A stretch of 14,907 nucleotides of DNA from Bacillota bacterium. Its GTDB lineage: Bacteria; Bacillota; Clostridia; Peptostreptococcales; Anaerovoracaceae. The stretch spans positions 1-14,907 of the forward strand of contig JAGATO010000152.1 of assembly GCA_017621195.1 (NCBI GenBank), given 5' to 3'. Of this stretch, positions 7,432 through 13,280 are shown piece after piece (position 1 is the stretch's first letter; each line of letters begins with the position of its first letter). Made by a program: the position numbers and the translations under genes. A model generated the notes under the pieces. That model did not search any database. It was not told the origin of the DNA and worked only from the letters and a program-made list of their open reading frames with translations.

Positions 7432-7497
7432 AGAGACACCGCCTTATATTTTTCTCGCGTTTTCTTCTTTTGAGAGAGATATTCTTTGATTAAACCC

Positions 7498-7526
7498 ATA
7501 ATAACAGAAAAAATTGTGGAAATCAA
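7498..7526 (-). promoter_or_regulatory. Promoter of the Lrp/AsnC gene
   Basis: On the minus strand TTGATT (7526-7521) and TATTAT (7503-7498) are separated by 17 nt. The predicted start is near 7491, 60 nt before the ATG. Confidence 0.65.
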
Positions 7527-7807
7527 GGAGAGACGCTCAAAAAAGCGATGAAAACCGAAACTTTTTTTGCCGTTTTGTCAGAAATATGGATAAAAGATGG
7601 ATATTTCAGGGAAGAAATCGAGAAGCTTTGAAAAACTCCCTCTTTTTCCACGATGACTCTACCTGCGCCCCGAAAGGAAATCCGAACAGCCTTCCGCGGA
7701 GGGATCCGGTGATATCAGCATCCGGAGAACGGAACGGGACGGTGCAGGGCCTGTGAAAAAACGTTCCGAAATTTGCATATTTTTGTGAATTTCCTTTTAA
7801 AATAGCG
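7527..7807. other. Gene-free spacer between the lrp and glnS promoters, rich in dyads
   Basis: No convincing gene is present; a 243-nt open frame at 7514-7756 lacks a ribosome site and any recognisable protein. Visible structure: a weak terminator-like AGGGA/TCCCT stem (7608-7612/7637-7641) followed by CTTTTT; a 14-bp palindrome around TCCGCGGA (7690-7703, one G-T pair); two direct ATCCGG copies (7704-7709, 7720-7725) flanking the palindrome TGATATCA (7710-7717); and three ACGG-type steps at 7729-7742. An A/T-rich stretch (7753-7803) precedes the glnS -35 and could act as an UP element. There is no T-box signature. Confidence 0.5.
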
Positions 7808-7837
7808 GTGACAGAGCGGCGTTCGTTGGGTTATAAT
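7808..7837 (+). promoter_or_regulatory. Promoter of glnS
   Basis: GTGACA (7808-7813), an 18-nt spacer and a perfect TATAAT (7832-7837). The predicted start is near 7844, giving a leader of about 70 nt that contains the palindrome GTTCCGGAAC (7870-7879). Confidence 0.7.
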
Positions 7838-7869
7838 AAAAAGCAAGCGCGTACAACGGATCGGTGTGT

Positions 7870-7879
7870 GTTCCGGAAC
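7870..7879. promoter_or_regulatory. 10-bp palindrome GTTCCGGAAC in the glnS leader
   Basis: A perfect dyad about 26 nt downstream of the predicted glnS transcription start. GTTCCGAA half-copies occur at 7763-7770 upstream and at 9775-9782 beyond the gene. A role as an operator is possible but unsupported. Confidence 0.3.
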
Positions 7880-7914
7880 GCAGCTTAACAAAATCTAAAA
7901 AGGAGGTTGGCGTA

Positions 7915-9597
7915 ATGGCAGAACCGAAAGACATGAAACTGAACGACGCTGCATCAGAAACAGAGACCACAGCAGCGGCCAATAATTTTATCCACAACAT
8001 GATTGATAAGGATCTGGAGCAGCAGGTTTACGGTACGAGAGTCCATACCCGTTTTCCGCCGGAGCCCAATGGTTATCTTCACATCGGACACGCGAAGTCC
8101 ATTTGCCTGAATTTCACCACGGCCCAGAAGTACGGCGGTAAGTGCAATCTCCGCTATGATGATACCAATCCCGTCAAGGAAGATACGGAATACGTGGATT
8201 CCATCGAAGCCGACGTCAAATGGCTGGGCTTCCAGTGGGACAACTTATTCTATGCATCCGACTATTTCGATAAGATGTACGAATGTGCCGTCAAGCTGAT
8301 CAGGAAGGGAAAGGCCTTCGTCTGCGATCTGTCCGCCGAAGAGATCAAGGCGTATCGCGGAACGCTGAAGGAGCCCGGAAAGGAAAGCCCCTACCGGAAC
8401 CGGTCCGTGGAGGAAAACCTGGCGCTGTTTGAAGAGATGAAGGCCGGAAAGTACGCGGATGGCGAGAAGGTATTGCGGGCGAAGATCGATATGGCGTCTC
8501 CCAACATCAACATGAGAGATCCGGTGATCTACCGCATCGCTCACGCGTCCCACCACAACACTGGAGACAAGTGGTGCATCTATCCGATGTACGACTTTGC
8601 CCATCCCATCGAGGACGCCATCGAGAGTATCACCCACTCCATCTGTACTCTGGAGTTTGAGGACCACCGTCCGCTGTACGACTGGGTACTGCAGGAGCTG
8701 GAATGGCCCAATCCGCCGCGTCAGATCGAGTTTGCCCGCCTGAACCTGACCAATACCGTCATGAGCAAGCGCTATCTGAAGGCTCTGGTTGACGACGGCG
8801 TGGTAGAGGACTGGGATGACCCCAGAATGCCCACCATTGCCGGACTGCGTCGCCGCGGCTATACGCCGGAAGCCATCCGGGATTTCTGCGAACGCATCGG
8901 CGTTGCCAAGGCGAACAGCGTGGTGGAGATCAGCCTGCTGGAGCACTGCATCCGCGAGGATCTGAAGGCAAAGGTAGAGAGCAGAAACGTAATCCTGGAT
9001 CCGCTGAAGGTGGTCGTGACCAATTACCCGGAAGATCAGACCGAGATGATGGAAATGGAAAACAACAGAGAGAACGAGGCTCTGGGCCAGCGCACGGTGC
9101 CGTTTTCCAGAGAACTGTGGGTGGAACGCAGCGATTTCATGGAGGTTCCCGCGAAGAAGTATTTCCGCCTGTTCCCCGGAAACGAAGTCCGTTTCAAGGG
9201 GGCTTACTTCCTGACCTGCAACGACGTGGTGAAGGATGCGGACGGAAACGTGATCGAACTGCACTGCACCTACGATCCGGAGACGAAGAGCGGTTCGGGC
9301 TTTGAAGGCCGCAAGGTCAAGGGAACGATCCACTGGGTCGATGCTAAGACGGCGGAGAAGATCACCGTTCGTCAGTACGACTACCTGATGATTCCCGACG
9401 AAAACGGCAATAACCAGCTGAATCCCTGCTCGATCACCGTAAAGGAAGCCTATGCAGAACCGTCCATCCGTGACGCGAAGCCCGGCGACAGGTACCAGTT
9501 CTTCCGCAACGGCTACTACGTGGCCGATTCCAAGCTGTCCACGGAGGACCACAAGGTCTTCAACCAGATCGTCGGTCTGAAGAGCAGCTGGAAATAA
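7915..9597 (+). CDS. glnS: Glutaminyl-tRNA synthetase
   Basis: GlnRS charges tRNA-Gln with glutamine in the cytoplasm (class I aminoacyl-tRNA synthetase). The protein has 560 residues, close to the 554 of the E. coli enzyme. The start is ATG 7915, with AGGAGG at 7901-7906 spaced 8 nt; an open frame extends 17 codons upstream but lacks a site. The catalytic domain opens with 'TRFPPEPNGYLHIGHAKS': HIGH is at 56-59. The KMSKS equivalent is VMSKR (282-286). 'RYDDTNP' and the downstream 'DPVIYRIAHASHHNTGDKWCIYPMYDFAHPIEDAIE' block are typical of bacterial/eukaryotic GlnRS and separate it from GluRS. The C-terminal half carries the two anticodon-binding beta-barrels. A direct GlnRS route is less usual in Bacillota, where GluRS plus GatCAB often makes Gln-tRNA, and it suggests an ancient acquisition. 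It is monocistronic, with its own promoter and terminator. Confidence 0.97.
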   Translation: MAEPKDMKLNDAASETETTAAANNFIHNMIDKDLEQQVYGTRVHTRFPPEPNGYLHIGHAKSICLNFTTAQKYGGKCNLRYDDTNPVKEDTEYVDSIEADVKWLGFQWDNLFYASDYFDKMYECAVKLIRKGKAFVCDLSAEEIKAYRGTLKEPGKESPYRNRSVEENLALFEEMKAGKYADGEKVLRAKIDMASPNINMRDPVIYRIAHASHHNTGDKWCIYPMYDFAHPIEDAIESITHSICTLEFEDHRPLYDWVLQELEWPNPPRQIEFARLNLTNTVMSKRYLKALVDDGVVEDWDDPRMPTIAGLRRRGYTPEAIRDFCERIGVAKANSVVEISLLEHCIREDLKAKVESRNVILDPLKVVVTNYPEDQTEMMEMENNRENEALGQRTVPFSRELWVERSDFMEVPAKKYFRLFPGNEVRFKGAYFLTCNDVVKDADGNVIELHCTYDPETKSGSGFEGRKVKGTIHWVDAKTAEKITVRQYDYLMIPDENGNNQLNPCSITVKEAYAEPSIRDAKPGDRYQFFRNGYYVADSKLSTEDHKVFNQIVGLKSSWK

Positions 9598-9615
9598 ACG
9601 ATTCAGGAGAAACAC

Positions 9616-9696
9616 GGTGTTCCGACGCAGATCTTTGCCCGCCCCATGGCGCAGCGTCAGAGCGGCTGTATCATCAACATTTCTTCCATGAACGCG
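9616..9696 (+). pseudogene. Relic of an SDR-family oxidoreductase (mannonate/fructuronate reductase type)
   Basis: Reading in frame directly after the glnS stop, these 27 codons give GVPTQIFARPMAQRQSG followed by CIINISSMNA. That is the core of a classical short-chain dehydrogenase: helix 5 ('PTQIFA..M'), then the strand with the catalytic serine ('IINISSMNA'). The 'NISSMNA' wording is typical, in my recollection, of D-mannonate/fructuronate oxidoreductase-like SDRs. There is no start codon, no N-terminal TGxxxG, and no downstream YxxxK; homology stops just before the terminator arm at 9701. It is therefore a fragment left by deletion or recombination, not a working gene. Only 27 residues support this, so a database search should confirm it. 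Confidence 0.6.
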
Positions 9697-9700
9697 AAAC

Positions 9701-9746
9701 AATCACCGAGATTTGTCTTTCACAGACGGTTCCGGTGATTTTTTTT
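9701..9746 (+). terminator. Intrinsic terminator of glnS
   Basis: AATCACCG (9701-9708) pairs with CGGTGATT (9733-9740), with an inner GTCT/AGAC pairing, followed by a run of eight T (9739-9746). It begins just after the SDR relic. Confidence 0.9.
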
Positions 9747-9793
9747 CGGAACAATATCAAATGATATTGACATAGTTCCGAAAAGATATTGAC
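9745..9793. repeat. Compound inverted repeat with a direct repeat, between two terminators
   Basis: Outer arms TTCGGAAC (9745-9752) and GTTCCGAA (9775-9782) enclose a perfect inner dyad CAATATCA-AA-TGATATTG (9752-9769). GATATTGAC is repeated directly at 9763-9771 and 9785-9793 (22-bp period). No gene uses it as a leader, since the genes on both sides converge. It may be a remnant operator or an insertion scar. Confidence 0.5.
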
Positions 9794-9799
9794 CCGCAT

Positions 9800-9843
9800 A
9801 AAAAATACGGTGCAATCTCCGGAGAGACTGCACCGTATTTTTT
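9800..9843. terminator. Bidirectional terminator, glnS/amidohydrolase junction
   Basis: A perfect 15-bp inverted repeat: AAAAAATACGGTGCA (9800-9814) with TGCACCGTATTTTTT (9829-9843), and a 14-nt loop. It serves the minus-strand amidohydrolase and backs up the glnS terminator. Confidence 0.93.
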
Positions 9844-9876
9844 GATGAGATGATTTTGGGGGTTATGCTTTATCGT

Positions 9877-11514
9877 TTACGCTTCGAATACGGCTTCGCC
9901 GTCCATGTAGGTGGCCAGGAGTTTGGTTCCTAACAGCTCGGTTTCGGGATCGATTTCGAAGATATCCTGATCCAGCAGGACGAAGTCGGCGATCTTGCCT
10001 ACCTTGATGGAGCCCTTGCGGTCCTCAGCGAAGGAGGCGATAGCCGCGTTGATGGTGTGGGCCTTGACGGCTTCTTCCATGGTCAGGCACTGCTCCGGAT
10101 AGTGGCCGCCTTCCGGCTTTCCGTTCAGCATTTTGCGGCAAACAGCGGTGTACAGGTTGTCGATGATGTCCAGAGATTCTACCGGGCAGTCGGAGCCGCT
10201 GGAGATCAGGACGCCTTCATCCACGAAGCTCTTCCAGGCGTAGGAGGTCTTGGCCATATCGTCGCCTACGCGGTCGTTTACGATCTTGATGTCGTAGTTC
10301 AGGAAGATGGGCTGGATGTAAGCGATCAGGTTCTGTTCCTTGAAGCGGTGGATCAGCGGCAGGTCGGTGATCTGGCAGTGGATCAGGCCGTGGCGCTCGT
10401 CCTCTCTGGGATACATCTTCTGAGCGCGATCCAGTGCGTTGAGGACAGACTCGATGGCGCCGTCGCCGATGGCGTGGATGGCGATCTGCATATCGGCCTT
10501 CTGGGCCATTTCTACCAGGGTGTCCAGAGTTTCCTGAGGCAGGAACTGAACGCCGCGGGTGGACGGATCGTCAGCGTAGGGCTTTCTCATGAGAGCGGTA
10601 CGGGCGCCCAGGGAACCGTCCTGCAGAACCTTGAAAGGTCCGATGCGGAACAGGTCGTTGCCCTGGCCGGTGCGGTAACCGGCATCCAGGAAGGCCTGGA
10701 GCAGGTCGATGCGGGGCAGGTTGCACTGCTCGTAAACGCGCAGGTGCAGGGAACCCTCTTCCACCATTTCTCTATATACCTTTAATACCTTTTCGAAGTT
10801 GAAGTTTACGTCCTTAAAGCAGTCGGACTGAATTTCGGTGACGCCGTGTTCGTGAGCGAACTTGGTGGTCAGGCCGATGAAGGTGCGGATTTCTTCTTCG
10901 GTGAATTCCGGCTGAGCGCTGAGGACCAGTTTGCGGGCATTTTCAGCGAAGATGCCCAGAGGCTTACCGTTTTCGTCCACTTCTACGACGCCGCCGGGAA
11001 CGGGATCGCAGTGTTCGCTGGCTCCCATGATTTCCAGAGCCTTGGAGTTGACGACGATGACGTGACCGCAGGTTCTGGTGTAGGCCAGCGGATGTTCGGT
11101 GGAGATCTTATCCAGGTCGTAGCGGTTTAAGAAACGATTTTCATCGGTGAACTTGTCCTGATTCCAGCCGCGGCTTCTGACCCACTGGCCGGCAGGAATC
11201 TTGCGGTCTTCAATGTACTTTCTGGAAACTTCGATGCACTCCTGAATGGAAGTGGCGTTGAACAGGTCTACGTCGTTCAGGTTCATGCCGCAGGCCAGAA
11301 CGTGCATATGGGTGTCCACAAAGGCCGGCAGTACCGTAGCGCCCTTCAGGTCGATTTCTTCCGCTCCTTCGTCAGCGGCTGCCCGCACTTCATCCAGCGT
11401 ACCGATGGCGGCATAGTCGCCGTCCTTGACCCACATGGCGTCTACTTTCTGCAGGCTTCCGTCCTCCAGATTTTCCATCGTGATGATGTTACCGTTGTAA
11501 AAAATTCGATTCAT
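9877..11514 (-). CDS. Amidohydrolase, YtcJ-like (Amidohydro_3)
   Basis: 545-residue metal-dependent hydrolase of the amidohydrolase superfamily, expected to be cytoplasmic (no signal peptide). It has an N-terminal beta-sandwich part (1-62), then a TIM barrel opening with the metal motif DTHMH (H69, H71). A probable bridging lysine lies in 'FKVLQDGSLGART' (K295). 'IAIHAIGDGAI' gives H347, 'HGLIHCQ' gives H379, and 'SSGSDCPVE' gives the catalytic D442. 'IGPFKVLQDGSLGARTA' is characteristic of the YtcJ/Amidohydro_3 group, which acts on N-substituted amino acids, amides or similar compounds; the physiological substrate is generally unknown. All expected metal ligands are present. The start is ATG 11514 with AGAGGTGA just upstream. 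It is monocistronic, with a promoter at 11619-11647, two dyads in its leader and a bidirectional terminator after the stop. Confidence 0.93.
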   Translation of the reverse strand: MNRIFYNGNIITMENLEDGSLQKVDAMWVKDGDYAAIGTLDEVRAAADEGAEEIDLKGATVLPAFVDTHMHVLACGMNLNDVDLFNATSIQECIEVSRKYIEDRKIPAGQWVRSRGWNQDKFTDENRFLNRYDLDKISTEHPLAYTRTCGHVIVVNSKALEIMGASEHCDPVPGGVVEVDENGKPLGIFAENARKLVLSAQPEFTEEEIRTFIGLTTKFAHEHGVTEIQSDCFKDVNFNFEKVLKVYREMVEEGSLHLRVYEQCNLPRIDLLQAFLDAGYRTGQGNDLFRIGPFKVLQDGSLGARTALMRKPYADDPSTRGVQFLPQETLDTLVEMAQKADMQIAIHAIGDGAIESVLNALDRAQKMYPREDERHGLIHCQITDLPLIHRFKEQNLIAYIQPIFLNYDIKIVNDRVGDDMAKTSYAWKSFVDEGVLISSGSDCPVESLDIIDNLYTAVCRKMLNGKPEGGHYPEQCLTMEEAVKAHTINAAIASFAEDRKGSIKVGKIADFVLLDQDIFEIDPETELLGTKLLATYMDGEAVFEA

Positions 11515-11527
11515 ACTTCACCTCTTG

Positions 11528-11540
11528 GGGGAATATCCCC
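11528..11540. promoter_or_regulatory. Short dyad GGGGA-ATA-TCCCC in the amidohydrolase leader
   Basis: A perfect 5-3-5 inverted repeat just upstream of the amidohydrolase ribosome site. It could bind a regulator or form a small RNA hairpin near the translation start. Confidence 0.35.
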
Positions 11541-11575
11541 TAATTCATACAATAACAGCTGGTCCATACACCGTT

Positions 11576-11592
11576 CCGGTGAGACTCACCGG
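11576..11592. promoter_or_regulatory. 17-bp palindrome CCGGTGAGACTCACCGG
   Basis: Two perfect 8-bp arms around a single central A, located about +20 to +36 from the predicted amidohydrolase start site (minus strand). The position suits a roadblock operator. An RNA hairpin is less natural because the centre leaves no loop without unpairing. No gene for its binding protein can be named. Confidence 0.55.
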
Positions 11593-11618
11593 CCTGATGC
11601 GTGCAAACACTCATCTAT

Positions 11619-11647
11619 AGCATACCTTGTTCCAATGAAAGTTGCAA
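11619..11647 (-). promoter_or_regulatory. Promoter of the amidohydrolase
   Basis: On the minus strand TTGCAA (11647-11642), a 17-nt spacer, then TATGCT (11624-11619), with a further TATAGA just downstream. The predicted start is near 11612. Confidence 0.55.
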
Positions 11648-11731
11648 GAAAATTTCAACAGCGATTTCGTGGTGAGCTGGTTTCGCGTCTATGGAACCGC
11701 CGATTAGAATCGTCGTTCCTCATACTTTTTC

Positions 11732-11760
11732 TTGTGAAAACCTTCGGATAGGTATATATT
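11732..11760 (+). promoter_or_regulatory. Promoter of the D-2-hydroxyacid dehydrogenase, with Rex-like half-site
   Basis: TTGTGA (11732-11737), 17 nt, TATATT (11755-11760); predicted start near 11767. The -35 is embedded in TTGTGAA-AACC-TTC (11732-11745), which matches the first half, the spacing and the start of the second half of the Rex operator (TTGTGAAnnnnTTCACAA). The remaining bases do not match. A further dyad, CGATT-AG-AATCG, lies upstream at 11701-11712. Confidence 0.55.
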
Positions 11761-11766
11761 TATAGT

Positions 11767-11954
11767 AAAGTGCCGAGCCGTCGGCAATGAACGCGAATCG
11801 CCGTGAAATGCACAGCGTAGATTACGAATCGGAACGTAAGCTGAGGAACGGAACGTGCGCCGAAGATCGACGGAGTCCGAACAGTAAGCCGAGACAGTAG
11901 GTTAAATAGGTAATAAGCCGAGTAGGTAAGAAGAACAGTAGGAGGTACAGAAAA
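11767..11954 (+). other. Long repeat-rich leader of the dehydrogenase mRNA
   Basis: About 190 nt with no coding frame. It opens with a hairpin, TGCCGA-GCCG-TCGGCA (11771-11786). The 3' half is a patchwork of short repeats: TAAGCCGAG at 11885-11893 and 11914-11922; ACAGTA at 11881, 11894 and 11935; TAGGTAA(T/G)AAG at 11907-11917 and 11923-11933; GGAACG three times at 11831-11855. The true ribosome site is AGGAGG (11940-11945). I recognise no riboswitch class. Confidence 0.5.
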
Positions 11955-12941
11955 ATGAAATTGTTTTATTACAACTATCGCGGGCTTGAAGAAGGAAAAT
12001 ACATTGAAACGTACCGGGAGAAATACGGAGTAGAAGTGGTCACCACGCCGGAAAGTCCCACCATGGAAAATATCGAGCAGCTGGCCGGATTTGACTGCGT
12101 TGCCATCGTCACCACCCCCATCGATCGGGCCATGATGACCCGGATGAAGGAGCTGGGCATCAAAGCGGTGATTACCCGGTCCATCGGCGTCAACCACATC
12201 GATGTGAAAGCGGCTAAGGAGCTGGGCGTCATCGTGTGCAACGCGGCATATCCGCCGGACGGCGTTGCCAACTTCGCCATCATGCTGATGCTGATGAGCT
12301 GCCGCAAGGTCGTTCCCATCATGAAAAAATCCATGATGCAGGACTACTCACTGGTAGCGAAAAAGGGAAGAGAAATCTCCGTCTCCACCGTGGGCGTCAT
12401 GGGAACCGGCCGTATCGGCCGTACGGTCATCAAGCATCTGAGCGGCTTCGGATGCAAGATTCTGGCTTACGACATCTACGAAAACGAAGAAGTGAAGCAG
12501 TATGGGGAGTACGTGGATAAGGATACTCTGCTGGCGCAGTCCGACATCATCACGCTGCACGTACCCTTCCTAGAAGAAAATTATCACTTCATCGGGGAAG
12601 AGGAATTTGCCAAGATGAAGGACGGTGTGATCCTGGTCAACACCGCTCGCGGCGAGCTGATCGATACTGCGGCTCTCATCCAGGCCATCGAAACCGGCAA
12701 GGTGGGATCTGCGGCACTGGACGTTCTGGAGGACGAAGTGGGACTGTACTACAAGGACCTGACCGAGCAGCCTCTGCCCAACCACGAACGGGCGATCCTG
12801 GCCAGCTTCCCCAATGTGATCCTGACACCTCACGTGGCCTTCTACACCGAGCAGTCCATCGCCAGCATGGTGGAATGCACCATGCAGAGCTGCGCTGCCG
12901 TGGCAAAGGGAGAGAAGAGCCCCTACGAGTGGCCGATGTAA
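11955..12941 (+). CDS. D-isomer 2-hydroxyacid (D-lactate) dehydrogenase, VanH/LdhA type
   Basis: 328-residue NAD-dependent enzyme that reduces a 2-keto acid, probably pyruvate, to the D-hydroxyacid in the cytoplasm. The Rossmann motif GTGRIG (150-155) and the acidic residue D173 after the second strand indicate NAD rather than NADP. The catalytic triad has the family spacing: R232 (NTARGELID), E261 (DVLEDEVG) and H293 (TPHVAFYTEQ). Wording such as 'ITRSIGVNHID', 'YPPDGVANFAIMLMLM' and 'LSGFGCKILAYD' is close to VanH and fermentative D-LDH. No D-Ala-D-Lac ligase (vanA/ddl) or vanX lies nearby, so a fermentative or amino-acid catabolic role (reoxidising NADH) fits better than glycopeptide resistance. 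The start is ATG 11955 with AGGAGG at 11940-11945. Downstream, ACACGC/GCGTGT (12942-12947/12975-12980) and a distant T7 run (13043-13049) make only a poor terminator. Confidence 0.92.
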   Translation: MKLFYYNYRGLEEGKYIETYREKYGVEVVTTPESPTMENIEQLAGFDCVAIVTTPIDRAMMTRMKELGIKAVITRSIGVNHIDVKAAKELGVIVCNAAYPPDGVANFAIMLMLMSCRKVVPIMKKSMMQDYSLVAKKGREISVSTVGVMGTGRIGRTVIKHLSGFGCKILAYDIYENEEVKQYGEYVDKDTLLAQSDIITLHVPFLEENYHFIGEEEFAKMKDGVILVNTARGELIDTAALIQAIETGKVGSAALDVLEDEVGLYYKDLTEQPLPNHERAILASFPNVILTPHVAFYTEQSIASMVECTMQSCAAVAKGEKSPYEWPM

Positions 12942-13060
12942 ACACGCGACAGGGAACCCAAATCGGAAAAGGAAGCGTGTGGTTGAGAAACGTGATTGAG
13001 AGATAAGGCTGAAAACGATCATAAGAAATCAAATTTAATCAATTTTTTTCAAAAAACCAC

Positions 13061-13088
13061 TTGACGCAGATGGGGGCAGTGCTATAAT
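13061..13088 (+). promoter_or_regulatory. Strong extended -10 promoter driving a non-coding transcript
   Basis: TTGACG (13061-13066), a 16-nt spacer and TATAAT (13083-13088), with the extended -10 dinucleotide TG at 13080-13081. Predicted start 13094-13096. It is the closest match to consensus in the window, yet the next plus-strand gene begins 880 nt away, beyond a terminator. Confidence 0.75.
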
Positions 13089-13094
13089 GAGAGC

Positions 13095-13280
13095 GTAAAC
13101 CAAGAACTTCCTTAGTATTAGACACAGCATGGTCGGCGTGATCGATTCAGATCGCCTGCCACATGCGAAAATTCTCCATTGCACCGTCCATCCGACGATG
13201 AGCGGCGTAAGGGTTTCTATATACTGTCCTTTCATTCTGAGAAAAGGGGATGCTCGCCGGGCGGCGATCAGCCTCTTTTT
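13095..13280 (+). ncRNA. Predicted structured small RNA, family not recognised
   Basis: A stretch of about 185 nt lies between the strong promoter at 13061-13088 and the terminator ending at 13280. Hand folding gives a closing helix (AGTAT-TAGA, 13114-13122, with TCTA-T-ATACT, 13216-13225: nine pairs, one bulge). That helix encloses two hairpins: 13127-13166 (GCATG/CATGC, then GGC/GCC and GATC/GATC around a hexaloop) and 13182-13207 (CCG/CGG and CATC/GATG around CGAC). The terminator hairpin forms the 3' domain. The 5' end, with CTTCCTT at 13108-13114, is mostly unpaired and complementary to Shine-Dalgarno-like AAGGAAG. Length and promoter strength resemble 6S RNA, but the three-way-junction fold does not look like the 6S rod with central bubble. 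It is not tmRNA, RNase P or SRP RNA by motif. The only open frame (13129-13290) runs through the terminator and lacks a ribosome site. Confidence 0.6.
13242..13279. terminator. Terminator of the small RNA, also usable by the CmpB-like gene
   Basis: The left arm (13242-13258, AAAAGGGG then TGCTCGCC) pairs with the right arm (13263-13279) around GGGC, with two mismatches and one G-T pair. T's follow on the plus strand (13276-13280) and TTTT on the minus strand (13245-13242), so it can act in both directions. The stop codon of the minus-strand gene (13268-13270) lies inside the right arm. Confidence 0.85.

Noticed and set aside
7514..7756. 80-codon open frame in the lrp-glnS spacer
   Set aside because: No ribosome site and no recognisable domain, and it lies in a dyad-rich regulatory spacer.
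7838..7914. T-box riboswitch in front of glnS
   Set aside because: The leader from the predicted start is only about 70 nt and the conserved T-box (TGGnACCGCG) sequence is absent here and in the upstream spacer.
8245..9702. 485-codon open frame antisense to glnS
   Set aside because: Long antisense frames are expected opposite strongly codon-biased genes. GlnRS motifs on the plus strand explain the region fully.
11955..12941. Glycopeptide resistance (van) cluster
   Set aside because: Only a VanH-like dehydrogenase is present; the neighbours are an amidohydrolase and a CmpB-like gene, with no ligase, VanX or VanRS.
12942..13049. Terminator after the dehydrogenase gene
   Set aside because: The ACACGC/GCGTGT stem has a 27-nt loop and no U-run next to it; the T7 run at 13043-13049 has no stable stem before it. 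Too weak to list as a feature.
13095..13280. Assignment of the small RNA as 6S RNA
   Set aside because: Length and promoter strength fit, but my folding shows a three-way junction instead of a long rod with a central bubble. I leave the family open.
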